Notes under the pieces: model-generated
The model's input: only the letters and a program-made list of their open reading frames with translations
The model's database searches: none
What the model was told of the DNA's origin: nothing
Shown here: positions 46,291-57,988 of the stretch, piece by piece
Numbering within the stretch: position 1 is the first letter of the stretch
Layout of the letters: each line of letters starts with the position of its first letter
Program-made: the position numbers and the translations under genes
Origin: Daphnia pulex
Taxonomy: Eukaryota > Arthropoda > Branchiopoda > Diplostraca > Daphniidae
Assembly: GCF_021134715.1 (NCBI RefSeq)
Contig: NC_060018.1
Location: 5,907,501 to 5,971,500, forward strand
DNA: 64,000 nt
Direction: 5' to 3'

Positions 46291-46684
46291 GGAACAAAGC
46301 TCACTTGTTAGATTTTTAATAATATGTATTTTTTTTCTACTTCCGGTTTTCTCATTTTAGTCAGTAGTTCAGTAAATATTCATTCGACGCACAAAATAAC
46401 CACATATTCGTGATCCTCGTCAAATTTGTGGTAAAGTTCATGTTTTGTTTTGTACGTTTTCGTACTTCCGGTTTTGAGAATTTTCCTGAACTATAGTTCA
46501 GGAAAATTCTCGATTTTGGCCAAAATCTGGATTTAGTTTAAATTACATCTAATCGACCCCAAATTTCACGTAGATCACGAATATTTGGTTTATTTGGTCG
46601 GCAGCTCAATGGTTGAGGCGCTATCGCTTACTTCCGGTATACTTCCGGAAAATTTGCATAAAACTAGCAAGTGAGCTTTGTTCT
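46291..46684. mobile_element. Candidate small element with about 20-bp inverted ends
   Basis: The left end 46291-46310 (ggaacaaagctcacttgtta) is nearly the reverse complement of the right end 46665-46684 (tagcaagtgagctttgttct). Inside are repeated acttccgg motifs, a 36-bp perfect palindrome and a tRNA-like A-box stretch (agctcaatggttgag). No protein is encoded. No clear target duplication was seen, so the element call is tentative. Confidence 0.45.
46476..46511. repeat. 36-bp perfect palindrome
   Basis: The left half gagaattttcctgaacta is followed exactly by its reverse complement with no spacer, centred on ctatag. It could extrude as a cruciform or fold as a hairpin in RNA. Confidence 0.9.
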
Positions 46685-46843
46685 CTGCACAATTCTAAAG
46701 ACTCCTTGCCAGCTAAAGCAAACAGAAAAGGTCTTTTTGATTTACTTTTGTGACTTTTGTGACTATCTAAAGCCGGTCCTTTAGATAGTGAGTTTTGGAC
46801 GTGTCTAATAGATGGCGTGAAGGAATATTGTGTTGTCAAATGG

Positions 46844-47420
46844 CATGGACTACTTAAGCTAGAGGACGGGTCTCTTCGTCAATTCCTATGTCGGCTACCA
46901 TTTTTTTTTTGTTACTGAAATCAATAGAGCTTTAGAAATGAGCTATAGTTTATTAAATTATCCCTATGCGGCAAATATTTAATTTCGATGATATTCTAAT
47001 TAGAAATTGACGGAGGTGCTCGTTGGTTGTCGCCGCCTAGCGGTGATTGTTGGTTGACCACTCTGTGATTCTCTGGTTTTGGTTTGGTTTGGTATGATTA
47101 GGTGCGTCTGCTATCTGTGATTCTCTGGTGATTCTATGGATTCTGTTTGTTTTCTTTCTAAAAACCATGGAAGAGTTTAGAATTCTTGGCGCTAGGTGGA
47201 GACAACCAACGAGCACCTCTCCCGTTCCCCTCAAAATTTAAGCGCAAATATCTTTTTTTTTAATATCTTCACAAGAAAGGAGCTTTGGAGACTTAGAATA
47301 GCTTTTTAAATCTCTATCGATTGACCCTTCTTCAAAAATTATGATTAAAAATCCACCCGACAAGCTATAACACGGCGGGATAGGACGAGAGACCCGTCCT
47401 CTAGCTTAAGTAGTCCATGC
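46844..47420. mobile_element. MITE-like element, 33-bp terminal inverted repeats, 5-bp target duplication
   Basis: The left end gcatggactacttaagcta (from 46844) through ggacgggtctct is the exact reverse complement of the right end finishing at 47420. Both flanks read aaatg (46839-46843 and 47421-47425). No transposase frame is present. A second inverted-repeat element lies inside. Confidence 0.85.
47013..47219. mobile_element. Nested 207-bp inverted-repeat element
   Basis: The left arm starts gaggtgctcgttggttgtc and continues with a near match to cctagcg. The right arm, ending at 47219, is its reverse complement with one or two mismatches. It lies within the 577-bp element, so it inserted after it or marks a composite element. 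It has no coding capacity. Confidence 0.75.
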
Positions 47421-47599
47421 AAATGGCTTATGGCGTCTCGTCTAAATCTATCTTCAGCTACAGCCTACAGCTATTTTCTTCGAAAGTTACAAATGGACAC
47501 ATAGGTTAATTCGAGTAATTTCGTTTGTAACTTGTCGGTTATGTGTTCTATTCCGTGTTCGTGTTGGATAACCTTAGTGTTTCTCACCAACTTACAGGA

Positions 47600-48390
47600 G
47601 GAAACGTAGCCTACCGTTGACTATTTTGTTCAAAATGTGCCATCGAAATGACACAGGTAACTACCAACACTAGCTTTATTACAGTATTGTTGAAAAACAT
47701 ACAATCTTCTCATCTTTTATTAGGATTCATTATAATTATCTGCTGTAAGAATTGGACTTGCTAGATCACCCCATCACGGACAAATCTCTCATTCCATCTT
47801 CTAGAGAACCTTGGCTAACTGTTTGGTGGTTTCAAGTGTAAGTTCACTTGTCATGTCAAGGAACTTTCTTTGTTGCAGTTCAAAGTTTTGATCTGCACTC
47901 ACGTCTATGGTTATAAGACGATTTCAACTGCAGTATACTGATTACTGTTTAATTATTCTTTTAGATAGTTTATTTTCATAGTTTTCAAGTACATTGATGA
48001 CACAAATTATTAACAGGGTGACTTAATTTTCTTATTTTTTATTTACAGGTTTGAAACTATAGGTTTCTAAATTTGCATGACAGACTTTAAGTAAAGTCAT
48101 GTTGAAGAAAAAGGACTGACTGACAGTCAACAATGTACACTACCTTGTTTGGTAACCTGTTGGCTGCTTCCCTTGAATCTCCCTTTTTACTTTCTTAAGC
48201 TTGATTTGAGGTATTGCTTTCTGTCGCTCAAATATTGTTGAAAAATTATTCTCAAACTAATAAATATTCATTCTGTCTACAGGGTAACTCCTTCGCTACT
48301 TATCATGGATTTCATCCATTGGTGATGCTATAATTCAAGAGAATGCTGTCATTCAAGACTGAAAAGTTGTGTAGTTGTTAGATAAAACAA
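47600..48390 (+). repeat. Segment duplicated at 41.4-42.7 kb (copy 2)
   Basis: This is a diverged, shorter copy of the segment upstream of the stromalin pseudogene, in the same orientation, with about 6 kb between the copies. Splice-like tacagg junctions are kept before the last shared block (ctccttcgctact, tcatgga). No intact reading frame survives. Confidence 0.65.
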
Positions 48391-48669
48391 GTGCATGTCT
48401 GGGCTCCCTTCTTCTTTGGCCCCATTTCCCTAACTAACCACTAACCAACGCCCGCCGGTGGTCACTCACCCGCTGTGAAACCAGGAGGAGGGGAGGGCTC
48501 TGGTCGAACGGGGACTTGGAAGGCGCATGATCCGACGAAAACTTTTAGAGGGTCATGAGTCTAACCCGGAAGCCTAGTATGACTAATCGCTCCCCAGTAA
48601 AACTTGCCTCGCACTCTTCTCTCCTCTTCCATTTCCAGGTAATCTCCCTGGATCTACGCCGACACTGCA

Positions 48670-49052
48670 TGTGCGAGTTTTAGCAAGCAATCCGCCACCC
48701 AATTTGACAAAAAGTGATAGTTTCTTTTTACGGAAATTTCGTCAGACGGTTACAAAATTTCTAATTCAACAATCTGATGTAGAAATTTGCATCTAGTCTA
48801 CTGGTGCAAATTGCGATTCTTTAAGCTTGATTATTTAGGAGATGTGTTAAAAAACCCACAATTGCTTTTAACGCATCACCTAAATTAATCAGGCTTACAG
48901 AATCGCAATTTGCACCAGTAGACTAGATGCAAATTTCTACATCAGATTGTTGAATTAGAAATTTTGTAACCGTCTGACGAAATTTCCGTGAAAACAAACC
49001 ATCACTTTTTGTCAAATTGGGTGGCGGATTGCTTGCTAAAAAGCCTCGCACA
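48670..49052. mobile_element. 383-bp foldback element, almost wholly palindromic
   Basis: Left-arm sequence (tagcaagcaatccgccaccc, gtctactggtgcaaattgcg) recurs as its reverse complement on the right. Pairing continues almost to the centre near 48861, leaving only a short loop. The arms are therefore about 180 bp each with few mismatches. The tips read tgtgcgag. No clear target duplication or protein is visible. Confidence 0.85.
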
Positions 49053-49202
49053 AAAAAAATTGTCTCGAACCGGACGCTCTGTTTAATGAATTATTTATTT
49101 TGTAAGTGTTCCAGAATAAAAATGAGGTTTATGTATTACATAGTTGGTTTATTTATTCAACAATAATATTTACATATTATAGATATTTGACATTTGTGGG
49201 GA

Positions 49203-49318
49203 AATGGGGGTTTAAGAAATGGGTGTTGGTGGAAGTTATGGGGTTTAAGGAATGGATGTTGGTGGAAGATATGGGGCTTAAGGAATGGATGTTGGTGGAA
49301 GTTATGGGGTTTGAGGAA
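49203..49318. repeat. 33-bp tandem repeat, about 3.5 copies
   Basis: The unit gaatggatgttggtggaaga then tatggggcttaag repeats with few changes. The period is divisible by three, so frames stay open and would give 11-residue repeats, but there is no evidence that it is translated. Confidence 0.8.
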
Positions 49319-49399
49319 TATATGTGGTTATATAGGTAGGTATATGGATGTGATAGACAAAGGATTTTATGTCAACCTTATTAAAACAAACCACGACTT

Positions 49400-51340
49400 C
49401 TTCTAGCTAATGAAAATCAATTGCCCCCCTCCCCCCAATCTCCTCTTCGCTGGTTTCATGTTTATTATTGTTCAACGTAAAAATTCCCCGTATTACTATT
49501 TTTTCATTCTCAACATATAAACGGTTAACTTCATAGACGCAAATATCAATTAAAACTGGATGTAACTTTTGTGCACAACACCAGCAGTCCGGCACCAAGG
49601 AACAGCAACAGCATAACTCGATGCAAAAAAACTTTCACCAGTATAGGCTGCAACAACATGCATATTGGACAGCAACATCACTGCTACGTAAACATAAACC
49701 TATGACCAAAATGAAATTAATGTTTGATCATTGGAAATTTTGTATAAAATAAAAAAAAAATCACTTCAAATGGAGTTCACCCAAATATTCTATGGCAAAA
49801 CTATCTGATAACTATAGTTTAAACAAAAATTTACATGAAACTAGATTACTCATTTAATTCATTTGAAATTTGTAGTGCTCTGCAGCGAAACAAAAACATT
49901 CTTCTACAGATCTGCCTATCTTTTTAACCAATTCCCCTTAAACAATCCATAACTCAATTTACATACGATCAAAGGAAAGAGCTGTTGATATGATGAAATC
50001 CCCAAATGTTAAAATTAAACAAAGTAAGCAATTATAGTAGTCCAAGCATGATACTTCCCAAGTTAGAACTTATAATTTTTATCAAATTACCATTTCAAGG
50101 AGTCTTCTTGCAGTTCTACTAGATGTCCAACATTTCGGCAACCACAATGCAGCATGATCCAGCGTCAACTCCAGAAGACTTGAAGCATGGGACTCTCCCA
50201 CACTCCAGGACAACATCAGCACCAAAGACTGCATGCAACAGCTCAATTTAATCACACCTTTCACTGGATGACTGCAACCAATCCATGCGCACATTAGACT
50301 GCAACAAAGAAGCGCAGACTTCACCTGGCTATTGAAAAACAAAAACAAGTTACTAACAAGGAACAGAATCTCATGTGACATAACAAAACAACAGAAGTAG
50401 TTAAACTATACAATCTCTCAGAATTATCTTGATACATCTTACAAAGGAATTTGTAGTTGTCAAGTATTACAACTTGAAAATAACAAATGTAATCCACATT
50501 TCCATAATGGTCTTAACTCATAATTGCAACAGAGAAGCAAAGGGGTCTACTCTCTAGTCATTAACTAAATCTGTAGCGATCAACTATCAGTTGAATACAA
50601 AATAAAAAATAAAAAAAACAAAACCAAACAAAAAACACAACAAAACACAACATACAAAATACAAAAAAAAACAAAAAAAAAACACAAGATTTCCCAAGTT
50701 ACAACCAATAATATCAATCAAATTACCAATTCAAGAAGTTTTCCTGCAGTCACACTTGGGATAGCACCAGCTCGATAAACTGCATGCAGAAGCTGCAACT
50801 CAACCATGACTCGATCACACCTTTCACAAGCTGGCTGCAATAAAACCACATTAATGATACTACAGCCATGAAGCTCAGACTTTGTCGTGTTCTAAATTTC
50901 TGCAACAGTTTAGCAAAGGGATCTCCAATCTTCCGACCTGAAAATCAACTAATAAAAGTAAAACCTATTGCATTATTGCAGGGAGATTGATCAAAAAAAT
51001 AACTTTACTAGCTCCGAAGTGTTTCTGCACCAGATGAGACGTACAGCTAACAATGGCCGACATTTCGACAAAATGGACAGCACAGCAGTTTCGACCCACG
51101 TCATCACATTTGGCCAAGTGAAATTATATGCCAGACTACCTGTAAATTCAGACAGAGACGTCAAAGATTAATTAAATTTAAGAAATCCAAACTAGCATTA
51201 CCAATTACATTTAATGGCTAAAAATGTAGATCGACACCAATAGACTTGGAAGACACTTTCATGTCAGCGTCTCGGAACAAATGGCAAATATTTCTTCCTC
51301 ACGAAGACACTCGCGCCACCTGGCGGATGGGGGGACAATC
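49400..51340. other. Intergenic, AT-rich, with a diverged tandem duplication
   Basis: No protein gene is recognised. Two related stretches, at about 50050-50330 and 50690-50880, share blocks such as atcacacctttcac and actgcatgca. An A-rich tract lies at about 50595-50690. These could be exons of a non-coding transcript or remains of a repeat family. Confidence 0.45.
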
Positions 51341-51344
51341 CGCC

Positions 51345-51580
51345 GTTATGGCGACCGTAGAACTCCACCGACAATAGAACCCCAATATTTAAAATAATTT
51401 TAAAAATTTCTTTGTATGCGACAGTAGAACTCCAAAGACATAAGATGATAAGAACTTATTTTTTAAATATTATTTTAAAAAAACCGACAATAGAACTCCA
51501 GTGCCCGACAGTAGAACTCCACTACGCGACAATAGAACTCCAATAAATTCTTTAATTATTTTCATGTTCGACAGTAGAAC
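51345..51580 (+). repeat. Dispersed 15-bp motif, about seven copies
   Basis: The motif cgacaRtagaactcca occurs about seven times in 240 bp with irregular spacing, once truncated and with small variants (gcgaccgtagaactcc, ttcgacagtagaactc). It lies a few hundred bases upstream of the YIPF/ADAT3 start. It is either a degenerate minisatellite or a cluster of binding sites. Confidence 0.7.
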
Positions 51581-51907
51581 TCTATTGAATTTTAAATATT
51601 TTAAATGTGACTAGGGGCCTATGACTATGGGCCTATGGCAGAGAAAATTTCCGTGTTTTGGGGCAGGAAAAGGGAATTTTTGTAATTAGTTCTATATTAT
51701 TTGACCGCTAGATGGCGTTGTGGCGAAACGTTTTTTTTTTTTTTAACATTTTTTTTGTGACCCTTTCGGCGTGCCATAGTGACTTACGCCATCTATAGGA
51801 GAATTTCGTATTAGAAGGCCAGCGGGAATTCAGCCGACGCAATATTTTGACGTTAATTGTGAGACTTCGAGAATCGAGATAGCCTCTACGTGGCACTAAA
51901 AATAAAA

Positions 51908-54693
51908 ATGGATTTCACGGTAAAATAATGTTGTTATCAAACTCGTTTGGATTCTGATTAATTTACTTCTTTCAAATTGTTTTTGATAGAACAAAGCAAA
52001 TGATGCCGAAGCTCTACTGCAATTCCAAGGTGATTATTTTGAATTTAATATGTGTTTACACTACATTACTTGAAAAGATTTGTTCTCATTCCAATGGATA
52101 ATAATTTGTGTTATGTCAATTTATACTACAATATGGCAGATTTTGGAATGGGAAGTACAGCTACAGGAAAACCACCTCCGTATGAGCAAACCCACAACTT
52201 CACCGATTATCCCTCATCTCATGTTGACATTGATGAGGTAAATACTTAAATATTTATATGTTTTAGTTGTTTGTTACTTGGGAAATAATGATTAGGTTCC
52301 ACCTGCCAAGAGGAGTCGTAAATCCATTGAACATCCAATTGCCATTTTGAGCTTTGCAACCATGAACCCGATTCCTGTTGTTAATGTCTGGGTAGCAAAA
52401 ATTGTTGAAAAAAAGGCTACACAGGCTCTTGTGAGAGGCCTGAGTGAAATTCAACCTTCTTTGCATCATTTGAAGCTAGTAAAAAATCAGGGAGGAGAAT
52501 TAAAAATTATTATTGGTTTAGCGGAAAATTCAGCTGTGGAGTGCAAACAAAAACTATTCTCTCAAGGTTTGAAGTTAGAAGGATTAGACTTGTTAGAAAA
52601 CTGGGAAGAGATCGAAGTTTCCAAATTTCTTCCACAAACAAGGTCTCAATATGATATGGCTAGCAAACTCTGGCCATGTAATTTTCATGAGGACAAAACC
52701 ATTGAGAGGCTTCTAACAGGTAGCTGGTTCAGTTCCCAACAACTTGAAATGAAATTTAAATGGATGCAGCTCAGTTTAGCTATCAGTCACCTACCAGACA
52801 ACGTGTTTACGTGGTATGAGAATTGCGGAGTTAAATTAGCTGAAGATTTGTTTAACGGGAGCAATCAAGTTGATCGCTCCACTAGCGCCTGCATGGGACC
52901 ATCGATGGGTGTAGTAGTGGTTAACCCTTCTGGAGATGCCGTTATTGCTGCCGCTTCGGTGCGGAAGGCTTTACATCCCCTTCATCATGCTGTAATGATT
53001 GCTGTCGACCTTGTGGCTAGAAGTCAAGGAGGTGGAGCTTTACCTTTAACCGAGGGATTAAATGTTAAAGAAGAGTCCATTATTGAGCCGAATTCTTATT
53101 TGTGTACAGATTGCGAAATTTATCTGACCCATGAGCCATGCATCATGTGTTGCATGTCTCTTCTCCATTCACGAGCAAAAACTGTATTTTTTATCGAAAA
53201 CTGTTCAGGGGGAGGGTTGGTTTCCGAAGCGCGACTTCACACCTTGCCAACAATCAATCACCGTTTCCAAGTTTTCAAAGGCTTAGGACCTGTCTAATTT
53301 TTATGTGTAAAAAAAATGTGACCCAATAAATTAGACCTTTTGCTTCAAAATGTTTTTCTGTATTTTGTCTCTTTGAATCCCTTTGTATAGTTTACATTAA
53401 TTAATTTATTCTATCTAAAACAGGATCAAACTCAAGGCCCAACCCAAACGGCCCAAAGCTCTCAAGATAATGGCCCTTCTATGCTAACGTTTGCTTACTA
53501 CCAGAGATACTTTGACGTCGATACGCCACAAGTGAAGGAACGATTGATATGGTCTTTCGTCCCCCGTCCGTCACGGGATACACTCACGCATTACATTCGA
53601 CCGTCGCCCGATCTATACGGTATCTTCTAGCTAGTGACGCCTCTAATCGCCCCTAATATTTTTAATTGCTATGCTGATTGCCAGGTCCTCTTTGGATTTG
53701 TGTTACTCTGGTATTCTGCGTAGCGATTATGGGAAATATTGCAGATTATTTACATTCGGGTGGAGAGGGTCAACATTGGAGATACGACTTTCGCAAAGGT
53801 GAGAATGTTGTTGTTTGAGCACAACGAAGAATTTCGACTGCTGCCTTAAACTAAAGATTAAGATGTCGGGTGCTAAACAACTTGATCTTATTTACTTTTT
53901 CTTCTCTTACGTAAATCAGTCTCTATCTCGGCATCGACAATCTTCAGTTACGCTCTGCTCTTACCATTAGTCTTGTGGCTTCTCTTGTGGTGGCGCCGGA
54001 AAGAAGGTGATCAATCCCCACTTGGTTTCATCGAGATTGTTTCTCTATACGGCTACTCATTGGCCATCTATATCCCGATATCGGTAGGTTTACTTCGATA
54101 ATATATTAAGTACACGCTGTAATATTTACCCTTACCTTCCTTAGGTTCTGCTGACGATTCCTTTCCCTTTCATTCAATGGACATTGGTGATTGTTGGAGC
54201 AGCGCTATCCGGTTCGGTGTTGGTTTTCTCTTTATGGCCTCCACTCAGTGCCAGCCAGCGAGGAATTGCCGTCATTATTCTCTCTGCTGTTTTGGCATTC
54301 CATTTCTTATTAGCCGCCGGTCTTCAGCTTTATTTTTTTCGCTATTCCAATGATGTAGTCATAGTTTCCAACAGTGGTGGAACATCACATGGTCATTTAA
54401 GGGCTGTTGACTCTTCAACACTCGATAAAGTTACAGAACTACAGCCCCTGAGTTTAATTCGTGCCGTTGAGGATTATTCGCCATCTGACACCACCAATGC
54501 AGAAACTACCGTTGCGAAAACCACTACAATTGGCGTGGATTTCCCAGCTACTGCAATTATTAACAATACTAAAACTGAGCAAGAAATTATTAAATCTATC
54601 CACATCAAAAATACTACTAGCGATTTTGCACCCAACCAAACAATATCTAAATTGTTAACCAAGATATTGGAAGAAAGCACAACTGTAGCTTAA
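51908..54693 (+). CDS. YIPF1: YIPF1/YIPF2-like Golgi membrane protein (Yip1 domain)
   Basis: Yip1-domain proteins are multi-pass membrane proteins of the ER-Golgi system that bind Rab GTPases. Exons: 51908-51919, 51990-52029, 52140-52237, 53424-53619, 53685-53798, 53920-54083 and 54145-54693 in phase, giving 390 residues. An acidic, soluble N-terminus (MDFTNKANDAEALLQFQ) leads to the family signature PSPDLYGPLWICVTLVFCVA, which starts the first membrane span. Further hydrophobic segments follow: SYALLLPLVLWLLLWW, a span ending LAIYIPIS, LLTIPFPFIQWTLVIVGAAL, and AVIILSAVLAFHFLLAAGL. A hydrophilic Thr-rich tail of about 110 residues makes it longer than human YIPF1 (about 306). The 1.2-kb intron 52238-53423 contains the ADAT3 coding exon. 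Confidence 0.88.
52362..53297 (+). CDS. ADAT3: ADAT3: non-catalytic subunit of tRNA A34 deaminase
   Basis: ADAT3 pairs with ADAT2 to convert adenosine 34 to inosine in tRNA anticodons. The cytidine-deaminase fold shows HHAVMIAVDLVARSQGGG, where Val replaces the catalytic Glu of active deaminases, as expected for ADAT3. The zinc-binding EPCIMCCMSLLHSRA and the C-terminal NHRFQVFKGLGPV are also present. N-terminal family features include SFATMNPIPVVNVW. The reading frame stays open upstream to a splice acceptor at 52295 and reads VPPAKRSRKSIEHPIAILS in the same phase as the end of YIPF exon 3 (52237). A spliced product sharing YIPF's first three exons would have 383 residues; starting at the first internal ATG gives 311. 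AATAAA at 53325 supports its own 3' end inside the YIPF intron. Confidence 0.92.
   Translation: MNPIPVVNVWVAKIVEKKATQALVRGLSEIQPSLHHLKLVKNQGGELKIIIGLAENSAVECKQKLFSQGLKLEGLDLLENWEEIEVSKFLPQTRSQYDMASKLWPCNFHEDKTIERLLTGSWFSSQQLEMKFKWMQLSLAISHLPDNVFTWYENCGVKLAEDLFNGSNQVDRSTSACMGPSMGVVVVNPSGDAVIAAASVRKALHPLHHAVMIAVDLVARSQGGGALPLTEGLNVKEESIIEPNSYLCTDCEIYLTHEPCIMCCMSLLHSRAKTVFFIENCSGGGLVSEARLHTLPTINHRFQVFKGLGPV
53325..53330 (+). terminator. Polyadenylation signal for ADAT3 inside the YIPF intron
   Basis: AATAAA lies 28 bp after the ADAT3 stop codon and about 90 bp before the YIPF exon 4 acceptor. Use of this signal would end the ADAT3 transcript; skipping it by splicing would give the YIPF mRNA. 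Confidence 0.6.
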
Positions 54694-54879
54694 ACTTACT
54701 ATAATTTTGTGTTCCAAAAACGTTTTTTTCTAATTATATTGGGCGAAGTATAATAATTACGTAACTTACTTGTTCATTGAATTACAACTCCATACATGAA
54801 ATGTCGTCGTACTTTGTATTGTCACATACAAGGCAGCACTGAAATGATAGAAAGAAGTCGCAACTTCGGACAAGTTGAA

Positions 54880-55611
54880 TCAAGCTGAAGCGCATCGCAA
54901 CATCCACTCTTTTGCCTGGCCACTGTTTAGTTTATCGCCTAGTAGGTTGGATAAGAAAATATCGGCGAGTGATTTAACTCCGGGTAGAGGTCCTACTAGC
55001 CATTTACGTCCGTCAGGATGACCCAGTTGATTTTGAATTCGCCGTATCAACATCAAGAACTTGGAATCGCCAGACTGAATGCAACCTTCCCATGTATCCA
55101 ACCAATCGTCGATCTGTGAGCAAATGCTTGAATCAAAATTTTCATACATTGCACAATCTGTCCAGGATTCAAGAATGCGGGCCAGTAGACGAGCGATGGC
55201 GGCTTCACCGTGGATATCTCCGTTAGGCCGATTGACAATCTTGACGATGGGATGGCGTCCTATTGGCTTCCAAATCCAAGTAAGATTGCATTGGTTGTCA
55301 ATTCGACTGCCATCTGATACAGTCAAGTTCGGCCATTGCATCAAATCGGTTGGACAAGCACTTGCCAAAGATGAATGCTGATGAACGGTCACTATGGTAC
55401 GGGCATCTCCTCGAGCTACCAGGAGTCTCACCAAGGTTTGAATTGATCGTGGTGGATATTTCGGATCAGCCTCTATGACAAGAGTTAATTTTTCTTCAGT
55501 AGTTTTGCCTTGTCTTTTTAACTTCTTCACTTCAGTTTCAATGCCACGTAGTCGAGTCATGATCGAATCCATGCGATTCTCCAAGTCCTGCAAATCGTCT
55601 GTTTCCTTCAT
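54880..55611 (-). CDS. AIMP2: AIMP2 (p38), scaffold of the multi-tRNA synthetase complex
   Basis: AIMP2 is a non-enzymatic scaffold of the cytosolic multi-aminoacyl-tRNA synthetase complex. The frame has a predicted coiled coil (LENRMDSIMTRLRGIETEVK) followed by thioredoxin-like and GST-C-like parts. The GST-like part includes WIWKPIGRHPIVKIV, GEAAIARLLARILESW and KSLADIFLSNLL, matching AIMP2 in order. From ATG 55611 it gives 243 residues, shorter than human AIMP2 (320), because the usual N-terminal lysyl-tRNA-synthetase-binding peptide is missing. A 3' splice acceptor (cccttccag) ends at 55628, just upstream of the ATG, so an upstream exon may exist. Only about 200 bp separate it from the FARSA stop codon on the same strand. 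It converges with YIPF, leaving about 190 bp between stop codons. Confidence 0.85.
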   Translation of the reverse strand: MKETDDLQDLENRMDSIMTRLRGIETEVKKLKRQGKTTEEKLTLVIEADPKYPPRSIQTLVRLLVARGDARTIVTVHQHSSLASACPTDLMQWPNLTVSDGSRIDNQCNLTWIWKPIGRHPIVKIVNRPNGDIHGEAAIARLLARILESWTDCAMYENFDSSICSQIDDWLDTWEGCIQSGDSKFLMLIRRIQNQLGHPDGRKWLVGPLPGVKSLADIFLSNLLGDKLNSGQAKEWMLRCASA

Positions 55612-55812
55612 TTCAGAACCACGGTGTCTGGAAGGGAAAAACAAGTTTTGCTTGTAAGGATACCTTATAAAAATCAATAACTTTTAACTTGAATCAACAA
55701 AACCAAATAGTTTAAAATGAAAGCTGTGTTTCACTTGAGAAAACTTATTATGAAATGTTAAGGTATTTAAAAACAAATAAAATAAACAAACATATGACAT
55801 GGTGGATGTAAG

Positions 55813-57988
<2,176 letters not shown>

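Noticed and set aside
48400-48660. A GC-richer stretch with ggtcgaacgggg as a tRNA or SINE
   Set aside because: No A box at the right distance and no cloverleaf could be drawn. The composition differs from its surroundings, but that alone does not support a call.
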